Of a DNA stretch of 64,000 bases, positions 15,974 to 24,700 are shown in pieces. The DNA is from UMGS1251 sp036666555 (GTDB lineage Bacteria > Bacillota > Clostridia > Lachnospirales > Lachnospiraceae), in assembly GCA_036666555.1 (NCBI GenBank), contig JAVWVS010000003.1, positions 62,001-126,000 on the forward strand. Direction: 5' to 3'. The notes beneath the pieces are model-generated. The model was given only the letters and a program-made list of their open reading frames with translations. It had not been told where the DNA came from and did not search any database. Each line of letters starts with the position of its first letter. Position 1 is the first letter of the stretch. The translations under genes were made by a program, and so were the position numbers.

Positions 15974-17158
15974 ATGTTACACCGTACAGAACGAAATCTT
16001 GAAAATATACCAGTGGGGTCTTTGGGGCTTATTACTCTGGATGGATGTCAGAAACTAGGAGAAAAAGTGGATGATTATCTTGTGAAATGGAGACGTGAAG
16101 ATGGTCCTATACACAAAGATGATATTGCATTTACCGGATATGAGAAAAACTCTTATATTATTGATTCTATGGTTCCTCGCTTTGGTTCCGGAGAAGCCAA
16201 GGGCATCATTAACGAGTCTGTCCGTGGAAAAGATTTATATATTATGGTAGATGTCTGCAATTATAGTCTTACCTACTCTTTAACCGGTCAGACGAATCGC
16301 ATGTCCCCAGATGATCATTTCCAAAATTTAAAGCGAATTATTGCTGCTGTTGCCGGAAAAGGCCGACGCTTAAACGTCATTATGCCATTCCTATACGAAA
16401 GCCGTCAACATAAAAGAAGTGCCCGGGAATCCTTGGATTGTGCACTTGCTCTTCAAGAATTAGTACGGATGGGTGTGGATAATATCATTACCTTTGATGC
16501 CCACGATCCCCGCGTGCAGAATGCGATTCCGCTAAGTGGTTTTGAAACTGTTCCACCTACCTATCAATTTATTAAGGGATTATTGCGAAAAGAAAAAGAT
16601 TTGCAAATTGATAATGAACACATGATGATTATCAGCCCCGATGAAGGTGCTACCGGACGTGCCATTTATATGGCCAATGTTTTGGGGTTGGATATGGGCA
16701 TGTTCTACAAAAGACGGGATTACACCCAAGTCATTGATGGCCGAAATCCTATCGTTGCCCATGAGTTTTTAGGTTCTTCCGTAGAAGGAAAAGATGTGGT
16801 CATTATTGACGATATGATTTCTTCCGGAGACAGTATTCTAGATGTAGCAAAGCAATTAAAACAACGTAAGGCCAGACGTGTTTTTGCCGCTGCTACTTTT
16901 GGACTTTTTACCAATGGACTGGATAAATTTGATAAAGCCTATGAAGAAGGTCTGCTTCATGGTATCCTGACAACGAATCTAATTTATCAGACCCCGGAAC
17001 TTTTAAGCAAACCCTATTACATTAATTGTGATTTAAGCAAATATATTGCTTTACTCATTGACACCCTAAATCACGATGGATCTATCAGCGGTATTCTAAA
17101 TCCCAATGAGCGTATCCAAAATGTACTTAAAAAATATCACAACAAAGAACGCATTTAG
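15974..17158 (+). CDS. prs: Ribose-phosphate pyrophosphokinase (PRPP synthase)
   Basis: Makes PRPP from ribose 5-phosphate and ATP for purine, pyrimidine, His and NAD synthesis. The 394-residue chain is longer than the usual 315 and has divergent spacing, a form common in Lachnospiraceae. Key parts are the flexible loop and ribose site FDAHDPRVQNA, and the PRPP loop DVVIIDDMISSGDSILD (about 277-293). A catalytic-loop match is YESRQHKRSARES, with the conserved R-Q-x-R-like order changed to R-Q-H-K-R. ATG follows AGGGAGG, 15 bp after dnaC. Its last 32 bp overlap, tail to tail, the end of the YhaN-like gene on the other strand. Confidence 0.9.
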   Translation: MLHRTERNLENIPVGSLGLITLDGCQKLGEKVDDYLVKWRREDGPIHKDDIAFTGYEKNSYIIDSMVPRFGSGEAKGIINESVRGKDLYIMVDVCNYSLTYSLTGQTNRMSPDDHFQNLKRIIAAVAGKGRRLNVIMPFLYESRQHKRSARESLDCALALQELVRMGVDNIITFDAHDPRVQNAIPLSGFETVPPTYQFIKGLLRKEKDLQIDNEHMMIISPDEGATGRAIYMANVLGLDMGMFYKRRDYTQVIDGRNPIVAHEFLGSSVEGKDVVIIDDMISSGDSILDVAKQLKQRKARRVFAAATFGLFTNGLDKFDKAYEEGLLHGILTTNLIYQTPELLSKPYYINCDLSKYIALLIDTLNHDGSISGILNPNERIQNVLKKYHNKERI

Positions 17159-18689
17159 TATATTTCTGATTTAATTTTTCCAGTGCTTCCATTTCACGTT
17201 TCTGACAAGTGAATAGAAGCACTTGTTTTTTATGTTCTGCAAGCCAGATTAATGTTTTTTCAAGTCTTTTGTCATCATAAAATACAAACGTATCATCTAG
17301 CACCACCGGATATTCTTCCTCATAAAGTACCGCTGCCGATGCCATTCGTAATGCAAAGTATACTTGTTCTAAAGTCCCTCTGCTCACTTGCTCCACTGGG
17401 ATTTTACGTCCCTGGCTATACAAATGCATATGCAGTTCTTCGTCGATCAATACTCGTTCATATTTTTTGTCTGTTATTTCCGCTAAAATTTCCGACACCT
17501 TTTCGTCTAAGTCCCGTCCTAATTCTGTCTGAATCTTATCGCTAAGCTCGGTCATTCTTCTAAGTGCCAGATCAATTGCTTTTTTCTTTTCTGCTCTCAA
17601 CTTGTCCACATCATCCGGGATATCCAGTTCTTGTATTTGTTCTAATAAATTTCCTTGCACCACTTGTTTTTCTCTCAATATATCTTTTAAATGTTCCTCT
17701 TCCCATTGCAGTTTTTCCAATGGGTTTTTTTCTTCTTCATCGGATGGTCCTTCATTGAGTTCCGGCTGATTCTTTTTTCCATCTTTGACTTTATTCCAAA
17801 TATATAATCCTTCCGCCAAAGCAATCACAATCGCAATCAGATAATTCCATGGTCTGTGAACTAAAGCAAAGCAAATAATGACAACAAATAGCATACCCAA
17901 AAGTTCCATGGGATGTATGCGCCATTTACTTTTTGGTTCTTCCATTTCTATTTGTGTACGTTTTTTTTGCTGTTCCTCTTGTCGCTCTTTTTCCTGCCAT
18001 GTGGCATCGTCAATGCCTTCTCTCACTTTTTCCAGGCTTTCCTCCATACCATGAATATCCCGCCACACATAAGAAGCTTCCTGCTCCAATTTTTCCCGAA
18101 TCTGCTCTCGTTTTTGAAAGGTTGCTTTTTCCTCTTTCTCAATTCTTTTATGTTTTTCTCCTAATAAATTCAAGGCATTGTTTAAATCCAATTCACTATT
18201 TCCCGTCACATAATAATTAGCCGCATAATTTTTAAGCTCTGCCGCCAATGTTTGATTCGTTTCTGCCTGTAATTGTCCCACTGCTACTGTATTTTCATAA
18301 GTAGCTGCAGTCATTCCATCTAACAGCATTTCCAGATCCCCTTGTTCCACCGATAACTCTTCTCCATCGTCTTCACAAATGAGTTCTACCTTTTTATTAT
18401 ATTTACTAAAGTTTCGTTCTAAGCGAAAGACTCTTCCACCACAACAAAAGCGCAAAATTCCTGCATAAAATCCCGGGTTCTCCCATGGTTCATACCTACT
18501 AAATGTATCATTAAAAGATGCTCTCCCCCGCCCTCGTTCCAATCCAAATAACATGGCTTTGATAAATGTGTGAATCGTTGTCTTCCCGGATTCATTTTCA
18601 CCATAAATCACATTGATTCCTTCTTGAAATAAGATGCGTTCCTGGGAACACTTTCCAAAATTTTTAATCACCAGTTCCAGTATCTTCAT
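17127..18689 (-). CDS. Short YhaN/Rad50-like ATPase with a central membrane hairpin
   Basis: An SMC/Rad50-type ATPase, partner of the nuclease encoded just upstream. Walker A is GENESGKTT (30-38), with an early coiled coil at about 175-250. A hydrophobic stretch at about 260-297 makes two membrane helices at the hinge, and a second coiled coil runs from about 315-395. The ABC signature is QVSRGTLEQVYFALR (434-448) and Walker B is YPVVLDDTF (460-468). At 520 residues it is about half of Bacillus YhaN and has no CxxC zinc hook. The gene starts 1 bp from the end of the nuclease gene, as in yhaO-yhaN and sbcD-sbcC pairs. It is probably a membrane-tethered DNA-processing complex; the substrate is unknown. 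Confidence 0.85.
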   Translation of the reverse strand: MKILELVIKNFGKCSQERILFQEGINVIYGENESGKTTIHTFIKAMLFGLERGRGRASFNDTFSRYEPWENPGFYAGILRFCCGGRVFRLERNFSKYNKKVELICEDDGEELSVEQGDLEMLLDGMTAATYENTVAVGQLQAETNQTLAAELKNYAANYYVTGNSELDLNNALNLLGEKHKRIEKEEKATFQKREQIREKLEQEASYVWRDIHGMEESLEKVREGIDDATWQEKERQEEQQKKRTQIEMEEPKSKWRIHPMELLGMLFVVIICFALVHRPWNYLIAIVIALAEGLYIWNKVKDGKKNQPELNEGPSDEEEKNPLEKLQWEEEHLKDILREKQVVQGNLLEQIQELDIPDDVDKLRAEKKKAIDLALRRMTELSDKIQTELGRDLDEKVSEILAEITDKKYERVLIDEELHMHLYSQGRKIPVEQVSRGTLEQVYFALRMASAAVLYEEEYPVVLDDTFVFYDDKRLEKTLIWLAEHKKQVLLFTCQKREMEALEKLNQKYTKCVLCCDIF

Positions 18690-18690
18690 G

Positions 18691-19746
18691 TTAGCCCCTT
18701 TTCGTCATCAGTAACGCCTGCACACCTTCATACAAAGCCTGCTTTTCTAGGCTTCCCAACTGTGTTTGGTCAAAACTTTCAATATATCTTCCCAGCAGAT
18801 TATCCTCATTTTGTGCTTTTAATTTTTCAAAATGATATGCCGGATAACTCTCATCCAACACCTCTAGCACATTCCCATACATATCCAAAATATCCAGATC
18901 AAACAAAATATCCGGATCTCGAAATCCTTTTAAAATAAGCTGATACAAATTTTGAACCCCACACTGTTCCAGTGTCGTTTTCACGGTTTCCTTTAAAGAC
19001 AACGCTGTCATATTCTCATTTACTTCTATTTCTAAATGCACGTACTCCCGTTTTGCCTGAGGTACAAAAGTAATCCGAGTGCCCCGTTCATTTATTTCCC
19101 CCAGAATGTACCCATGCCTGCCCGTTTCATTTTTATCCAGAGGCTCTAATGCCCCTGCATAAGCAACACTGTTTTTCACCAGTTCTTCCGGTTTATGAAT
19201 ATGCCCCAGTGCAACATAAGAAAATCCCAAAGCCGCAAGCTTATTTTTTTTAATAGGAATACACCTTTCATCCCCTCCATGGGCCAGTAATATCTCATAT
19301 TTTTCTTTTCCGGCAGGATGTACTTCCTCATACAATGGTTCGGGAATTTCCTTCCGGTAATAGCTGAAACCATACACACAGGTTTCCAATTCCGGCAATT
19401 CTACAATCCCCATTTTTTCCCCCAGTAGTGGCCGCACATTTTCACTCCACTCAAAGGTCCGATAATAAGAATCCCGTTTTATATAATCATGGTTTCCGGC
19501 AATCAAGACCACCTGAGTCTTAGTTAATGTGGAAAACAAATAATTGACCTCTTTCAGTTCGCGAAGCAGTGGCTGGCGATGAAACAAATCCCCTGCAATT
19601 AATAACAAATCCACCGATTCTTTCTCACATACTTCAATTACCTGTGAAAAGCTATTCCATATTTCTTTCCCTCTGTTTTCGCTGTAAGCCTTTCCCGATT
19701 TTGGATTTGCCCCTAGATGGACGTCTGCTATGTGTAGGAATTTCAT
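18691..19746 (-). CDS. YhaO/SbcD-like DNA repair metallophosphoesterase
   Basis: A calcineurin-like nuclease of the Mre11/SbcD class. The metal and catalytic motifs are all present: FLHIADVHLG (D-x-H), LLLIAGDLFHRQP (GD), VVLIAGNHDYIKRD (GNHD), ILLAHGGDERC and YVALGHIHKPEEL. The C-terminal part (about 230-350) would dock onto the ATPase. The frame is open 7 codons upstream of ATG 19746, but that ATG has GGGAG 6 nt ahead and gives MKFLHIADVHLGA. Its first 95 bp overlap the 3' end of the histidine kinase gene in another frame. The YhaN-like ATPase follows directly. Confidence 0.9.
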   Translation of the reverse strand: MKFLHIADVHLGANPKSGKAYSENRGKEIWNSFSQVIEVCEKESVDLLLIAGDLFHRQPLLRELKEVNYLFSTLTKTQVVLIAGNHDYIKRDSYYRTFEWSENVRPLLGEKMGIVELPELETCVYGFSYYRKEIPEPLYEEVHPAGKEKYEILLAHGGDERCIPIKKNKLAALGFSYVALGHIHKPEELVKNSVAYAGALEPLDKNETGRHGYILGEINERGTRITFVPQAKREYVHLEIEVNENMTALSLKETVKTTLEQCGVQNLYQLILKGFRDPDILFDLDILDMYGNVLEVLDESYPAYHFEKLKAQNEDNLLGRYIESFDQTQLGSLEKQALYEGVQALLMTKRG

Positions 19747-20881
19747 GGCTTTCTCCCTTCTGTTCAATAGGTAATGCTACGATAAATCTAGTCTGTTTTT
19801 CATCACTTTGGGCACAAATGGTTCCGCCATGTAATTCTACAATTTCTTTTGCAATGGCAAGTCCCAGCCCTGCCCCTCCAGTGGTGCTGGACCTGGAACC
19901 GTCTACCCGGTAGAATTTTTCGAAAATGCTCTGCAGTTTTTCTTCCGGAATTCGCTTCCCTGCATTGGTAAATACAACTTCTGCAGTCTCTTCTTTTTTC
20001 ACTGCTGCAATCCCAATCTTCGTATTTGGATAACAATAAGCAATGGCATTTCGCAATATGTTATCAAATACCCGTGCCAATTTATCCGAATCCCCAAAAA
20101 CGGTTAGATTTTCAACTACTTCTACTTCACAGGTAAGATTTTTTTCCATTAACACTCCGTATAATTCATCTGCCAGTTGTTCCAGCATCCGAGATAGATT
20201 CAAGTCACTTGACTCTAATTCGATTTTTTGTAGATTAAACTTGGTAATCTCGAAAAACTCTCCAATTAATTCTCCCAAACGAATGGCCTTTTCCAAGGAA
20301 ATGTGAGTATACTTTGCCCGTTCCTCTATGGCCATGTCGGGATGTGACTCCAACATACTTAAATAGGCTACAATGGAAGTCAGTGGCGTTTTTAAGTCAT
20401 GCGCAAGAAAAACAACTAAATCATTTTTACGCTTTTCGCTTTCCATGTTCTCTTGTTTTTGTCTTTTCAACGTCATCTTAATCTCATTTAGCCTAGTTTC
20501 AATGGGTTTTAACTCTGTAATTAAATGTACTGATTCATCTGAATTTGAAGTAATATTCTCAATTCCTTCTCCAATTTGATCTAAATATTTCATCATACGG
20601 GAAAGTGCCACATAATAAAACAGGGCAAAAAGCAACAAAAATCCAAGGATAACAAAAAAAATCTTATTATCCCCTATGATTCTCCAGTATAATTGGAGGG
20701 CCATTTTCTCCGTAACATTACACGATATCAGAAACTTAACAAATCCTTCTGCAAAAGAATGGTTATAAATACCATCAACCACGTAATTCAGTAAAAATCC
20801 GCCAACTAATACTGTAAGTGCTGTTACGAACACCGTTTGCAGCAAAATGCTGATTTTTAATTTACGATAATTATTCTTCAA
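19652..20881 (-). CDS. VanS-like sensor histidine kinase
   Basis: Partner of the response regulator that overlaps its start by 11 bp. Of 409 residues, there are two membrane helices (about 11-34 and 73-93) with a short outside loop, a HAMP-like linker, the dimerisation/phosphorylation site FLAHDLKTPLTSIVAYL (His 161), and an ATPase domain with N box (NILRNAIAYC) and G boxes (GGAGLGLAIAKEIVELHGG). The H-box phrase is close to that of VanS kinases. The start is a TTG at 20881. After the normal end (about residue 373, RFIVALPIEQ) the frame continues for 36 unusual basic residues that lie over the nuclease gene, so a lost stop codon is possible. The signal is unknown. Confidence 0.88.
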   Translation of the reverse strand: MKNNYRKLKISILLQTVFVTALTVLVGGFLLNYVVDGIYNHSFAEGFVKFLISCNVTEKMALQLYWRIIGDNKIFFVILGFLLLFALFYYVALSRMMKYLDQIGEGIENITSNSDESVHLITELKPIETRLNEIKMTLKRQKQENMESEKRKNDLVVFLAHDLKTPLTSIVAYLSMLESHPDMAIEERAKYTHISLEKAIRLGELIGEFFEITKFNLQKIELESSDLNLSRMLEQLADELYGVLMEKNLTCEVEVVENLTVFGDSDKLARVFDNILRNAIAYCYPNTKIGIAAVKKEETAEVVFTNAGKRIPEEKLQSIFEKFYRVDGSRSSTTGGAGLGLAIAKEIVELHGGTICAQSDEKQTRFIVALPIEQKGESHEIPTHSRRPSRGKSKIGKGLQRKQRERNME

Positions 20882-21560
20882 CTTTATAGCCCACTCCCCA
20901 AACCGTCTTAATAAAATCGGATTTTCCCGTTGGACCGCTCATCTTTTCACGTAGATGACGGATATGCACCATAACTGTATTGTTGCTGTTCTTATAATAT
21001 TTTTCCTGCCACACTGCTTCAAATAATTCTTCTGAGCTGATTACTTTTCCACGATTTTCGCATAAAATCCATAAAATTTGAAACTCAATAGGAGTAAGCA
21101 TCAGCATTCGCTCATTATACGTACATTCATGAGAGGTTCGATCTAACAATAATCCTGCAAAATCGATGACCTCTCCTTCTATTTTGGTTCCATCATTATA
21201 CTGCGTATAACGTCTTAGCTGTGCTTTGACACGCGCCACCAGTTCTAAAGGATTAAAGGGTTTTAAAATATAATCATCTGCACCTAAGGTAAGCCCGGTA
21301 ATCTTATCGATATATTCTGTCTTTGCGGTCAGCATAATCACCGGAAAGGTATATTTTCCCCGGATTTGCTTTAAGATTGCAAAACCATCTATATCCGGCA
21401 TCATTACATCTAAAATAGCCAGATCCAGTTTCGTATGGTTGATGCACTCCATAGCATCCGTACCATTGTAAAACTTAAAAACGGTATACTGATCATTTTG
21501 CAAATATAATTCTACTACATCTGCAATTTCTTTTTCGTCATCCACAACTAATATATTCAT
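20871..21560 (-). CDS. VanR/OmpR-family response regulator
   Basis: Receiver domain 1-115 with the acidic pocket (VDDEKE), phospho-acceptor Asp in AILDVMMPDIDG (about 51), and Lys in LKPFNPLELVARV; winged-helix DNA-binding domain about 130-228 ending in KTVWGVGYKVEE. The receiver is very like VanR. No vanHAX-type genes are near; the only ddl in the window is a D-Ala type. ATG follows GGGGGG, 18 bp after the asnS stop codon. It is encoded with the VanS-like kinase. Confidence 0.92.
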   Translation of the reverse strand: MNILVVDDEKEIADVVELYLQNDQYTVFKFYNGTDAMECINHTKLDLAILDVMMPDIDGFAILKQIRGKYTFPVIMLTAKTEYIDKITGLTLGADDYILKPFNPLELVARVKAQLRRYTQYNDGTKIEGEVIDFAGLLLDRTSHECTYNERMLMLTPIEFQILWILCENRGKVISSEELFEAVWQEKYYKNSNNTVMVHIRHLREKMSGPTGKSDFIKTVWGVGYKVEE

Positions 21561-21578
21561 GGTTCCCCCCTGACTGTG

Positions 21579-22970
21579 TTAAAATTCGCAGTTATTTACA
21601 GTTCTTGGAAATGGAATGACATCTCTGATATTAGACATTCCGGTTAAATACATCACACAGCGTTCAAATCCCAGACCGAAACCTGCATGTCTGGTGGAAC
21701 CATATTTTCTAAGATCTAAATAGAATTCATACTCTTCCGGATTTAATTTCATTTCTTCCATTCGTTTCACTAATTTATCATAATCATCTTCTCTTTGACT
21801 TCCGCCAATGATTTCACCAATCCCCGGCACCAGACAATCTACTGCCGCTACAGTTTTTTGATCTTCATTCATCTTCATATAAAAGGATTTGATTTCTTTT
21901 GGATAGTCGGTTACGAACACCGGACATTTGTAAACTTCTTCGGTCAGATAACGTTCGTGTTCTGTCTGCAGATCGGTGCCCCAGGATACTTGATAATCAA
22001 ATTTATCATTATGTTTTTTCAATATTTCCACTGCATCTGTATAGGTCACTCGAACAAAATCAGAGGTCACTACATTTTGCAAACGTTCCAGTAACCCCTT
22101 GTCTACAAAGGAATTGAAGAAGTTCATCTCTTCCGGTGCCTGCTCTAGCACATAGTGAATCACATATTTCAGCATGGCTTCCGCCAAATCCATATTGTCA
22201 TCCAAATCTGCAAATGCCATCTCCGGTTCAATCATCCAAAATTCTGCTGCATGGCGAGTAGTGTTGGAATTTTCCGCCCGGAAAGTTGGTCCAAATGTAT
22301 AAATATTACGAAATGCCTGGGCATAAGTCTCGCCGTTTAGCTGACCACTGACAGTCAGACTTGTTTTTTTATTAAAGAAATCTTGTTCATAATCCACCTT
22401 GCCATCATCTTTTCTAGGGGGATTCTCCGAATCCAGTGTGGTTACTTGGAACATTTCACCGGCGCCCTCACAATCACTTCCGGTAATCAATGGCGTATGC
22501 ACATACACGAATCCTTTTTCTTGAAAAAACTGATGCAGTGCGTAAGCACACAGAGAACGTACCCGAAATACGGCTTGAAAGGTATTGGTTCTTGGACGTA
22601 AATGTGCAATGGTTCGCAAATATTCAAAGCTATGACGTTTCTTTTGAAGTGGATATTCCGGTGAAGACGTTCCTTCTATCACAATTTCTTCTGCCTGAAT
22701 TTCAAATGGTTGTTTTGCCTGTGGTGTGGCAGTCAAAATTCCGCGAACAATTACAGCGGCCCCCACATTTAATTTAGAGATTTCCGAAAAATTATCCATA
22801 GTATCATGATAAACTACTTGCAGGGTTTCAAAATATGACCCATCGTTAATGACGATAAACCCAAAGGCCTTGGAATCTCGAATACTCCGAATCCATCCGC
22901 CGATTTCTACTTCTTTTCCTAAATATACATCACTTTTTTTGTATAACTCTTTGACTGTTGTTAACTTCAT
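21579..22970 (-). CDS. asnS: Asparaginyl-tRNA synthetase
   Basis: Class II synthetase that charges tRNA-Asn. N-terminal OB-fold anticodon domain (about 1-105: VEIGGWIRSIRDSKAFGFIVINDGS), then the catalytic core with motif 2 FRAENSNTTRHAAEFWMIE and motif 3 GFGLGFERCVMYLTGMSNIRD, ending in PFPRTVNNCEF. Length 463 is normal. It stands 27 bp after the CbiG-like gene and there is no T-box between them, so its expression depends on the upstream gene's transcript or on an unrecognised promoter. Confidence 0.97.
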   Translation of the reverse strand: MKLTTVKELYKKSDVYLGKEVEIGGWIRSIRDSKAFGFIVINDGSYFETLQVVYHDTMDNFSEISKLNVGAAVIVRGILTATPQAKQPFEIQAEEIVIEGTSSPEYPLQKKRHSFEYLRTIAHLRPRTNTFQAVFRVRSLCAYALHQFFQEKGFVYVHTPLITGSDCEGAGEMFQVTTLDSENPPRKDDGKVDYEQDFFNKKTSLTVSGQLNGETYAQAFRNIYTFGPTFRAENSNTTRHAAEFWMIEPEMAFADLDDNMDLAEAMLKYVIHYVLEQAPEEMNFFNSFVDKGLLERLQNVVTSDFVRVTYTDAVEILKKHNDKFDYQVSWGTDLQTEHERYLTEEVYKCPVFVTDYPKEIKSFYMKMNEDQKTVAAVDCLVPGIGEIIGGSQREDDYDKLVKRMEEMKLNPEEYEFYLDLRKYGSTRHAGFGLGFERCVMYLTGMSNIRDVIPFPRTVNNCEF

Positions 22971-22997
22971 CTTCCTAAACTCCTATTCTTTTTCTAT

Positions 22998-24095
22998 TTA
23001 TGCTTCCTCTTCAAAATCAAGTGTCCACGCTTTCGCAGCAAATGCAATTTCTACGCCTTCATTGCGAATGCGTGACAACAATAATTCTCTTTGTCCACTT
23101 CCCAAAATAGCGGCTCTTTCACATACCATATCCACACCTTCATTTTTCTCTCCCGTAAGAGTTTTGGTGAATATGCTTCTTTTTGAAACCGGTTCTACCT
23201 GACGCAATTCTTCTGTAGAATACGTAACAAAGGGAACTTCAAACCGTCTTGCCAATGTATTGATTCCCGAATCCTCTTTCCTACTGTCAATACTTACTAA
23301 TTTTTCTATTTCTTTATAACTGATTCCTTTACTTTGCAGTACATCGGTCACCTGTTCTCGCAGATGCGCCCAGGACATATTGGATTGGTAATCAATTCCC
23401 ACCACCACATCTCTGGGGAGTAAATATAGTACTGAACTTTTATCTAAATCCTCAATTTCAGTTTTCCTTTGCATCACCGCAACGCCAAAATCATAATTCT
23501 TCAGTTCTTCCACCGTTTTGCACAACGCTAATTCTTCCGGAATCTTTCCGGTTGTTCCATACTCACAGAAAAGTCCAATACGTCTTCCACCTATAATCGC
23601 TGCTGTAATCTGACGAAGCAATTTCTTCTCTGAAGTTTCCAGACCGTTTCTTTCGATAAACTGTTCAAATCCAAACTTACCTTCTACCGTTGCCCCCGGA
23701 TTCGTCAAGACCGGAACTGCACCTATATGTTTTGCTATAATTCCCGCATAAATGCTATCATTTCCACTTATTTTCGCCAGAATAGGAATGACATACTGAC
23801 CCACCTCATCTATGACCAGTATCGTCGTATTGCTATCATTTCCAATGCATGGTGCAATTGCCTGTATCACACGTCCTATGGATGAAATGTAGATTATTAG
23901 ATCCATTTCCTGCCACTGCGTCTTCGTCCATGTGGTGGAATCTTCTCCAATAGACTGGATACCAAATTCTTCTGCCAATTGTGGAGTCGCATAACTAACA
24001 CACTCGTATCCTTGATGATTTAATTTTTCGGTTAATTCTATATTTAGTCTTGTTCCGGTTCTGGTGGCACTCATTACCACAACTTTTTTTGCCAT
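22998..24095 (-). CDS. Orphan CbiG-like protein (cobalt-precorrin 5A hydrolase family, diverged)
   Basis: CbiG opens the ring of cobalt-precorrin 5A in anaerobic cobalamin synthesis. The 365-residue protein has the family layout: an N-terminal domain ending at about 65, a middle domain with YISSIGRVIQAIAPCIG ... ILVIDEVGQYVIPILA, and a C-terminal CbiG domain with DVVVGIDYQSN, LVSIDSRKEDSGINTLA, VTYSTEELRQVEPVS and VDMVCERAAIL. The middle-domain motif normally reading GHxGGANxLA is replaced by GNDSIYAGIIA, and the C-terminal GIGCRRG by GIDYQSN. No other cobalamin gene is present. Function may differ from that of true CbiG. The start at 24095 (AGAGG 8 nt upstream) is preferred to one 15 codons earlier. 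Confidence 0.72.
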   Translation of the reverse strand: MAKKVVVMSATRTGTRLNIELTEKLNHQGYECVSYATPQLAEEFGIQSIGEDSTTWTKTQWQEMDLIIYISSIGRVIQAIAPCIGNDSNTTILVIDEVGQYVIPILAKISGNDSIYAGIIAKHIGAVPVLTNPGATVEGKFGFEQFIERNGLETSEKKLLRQITAAIIGGRRIGLFCEYGTTGKIPEELALCKTVEELKNYDFGVAVMQRKTEIEDLDKSSVLYLLPRDVVVGIDYQSNMSWAHLREQVTDVLQSKGISYKEIEKLVSIDSRKEDSGINTLARRFEVPFVTYSTEELRQVEPVSKRSIFTKTLTGEKNEGVDMVCERAAILGSGQRELLLSRIRNEGVEIAFAAKAWTLDFEEEA

Positions 24096-24202
24096 CTTTT
24101 GTACCTCTTTTGAATTTTCTGCTATATACAATAATACCATACTTGAAAATTATATCAATATGATATATGCTTGTATCTGAAATAATGATAGGAGAACTTA
24201 TT

Positions 24203-24700
24203 ATGGATACTCAAAAAATCAACAAAATCTTATTTATGACTCAAGCTGCCATGATTGCTGCTATCTACGTGGTACTTACCACGATCTTTGCACCCATCAG
24301 CTTTGGCGAAGTCCAAGTTCGAATTGCAGAATCACTGACCATTCTTCCTTTCTTTACACCCGCTGCCATTCCCGGTGTATTCATCGGATGCCTCATTGGT
24401 AATATACTAGGTGGTGCCATTCTTCCGGATATTATTTTTGGAAGTCTTGCCACATTACTAGGTGCTATCTTCACTTATTTGCTGCGAAGCAAAAAATTTC
24501 TGGCACCGTTTCCTCCCATCATATGCAATACCCTCATTATTCCATTCGTTCTTCGTTTTGGATACGGTATTGCACTTCCTATTCCACTTTTAATGGCAAG
24601 CGTAGGATTGGGTGAGGTCTTATCTTGCGGAGTGCTTGGCTTTATTTTACTATTTTCACTTTTACGGTACCGGCACCGGATTTTCCGGTTGGGAAACTAA
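24203..24700 (+). CDS. QueT-family transporter (ECF S component-like)
   Basis: A 165-residue membrane protein with about five hydrophobic helices and family phrases FMTQAAMIAAIYVVLT, SFGEVQVRIAESLTILPFF and PAAIPGVFIGCLIGNILGG. QueT proteins are thought to bring in queuosine precursors as substrate-binding subunits of an ECF transporter. The usual preQ1 riboswitch was looked for in the 107-bp upstream spacer and not found. The ATG at 24203 behind GGAG is preferred over an in-frame start 12 codons earlier. The 3' end overlaps the opposite-strand gene by 39 bp. It is divergent from the CbiG-like gene. Confidence 0.8.
   Translation: MDTQKINKILFMTQAAMIAAIYVVLTTIFAPISFGEVQVRIAESLTILPFFTPAAIPGVFIGCLIGNILGGAILPDIIFGSLATLLGAIFTYLLRSKKFLAPFPPIICNTLIIPFVLRFGYGIALPIPLLMASVGLGEVLSCGVLGFILLFSLLRYRHRIFRLGN

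Noticed and set aside
19652..19746. Frameshift splitting the sensor kinase gene
   Set aside because: All kinase motifs are intact in one frame; only the tail is odd, so the gene is not called broken.
24096..24202. preQ1 riboswitch upstream of the QueT-family gene
   Set aside because: QueT genes often have one, but no preQ1-I pseudoknot motif could be found in the 107-bp spacer.
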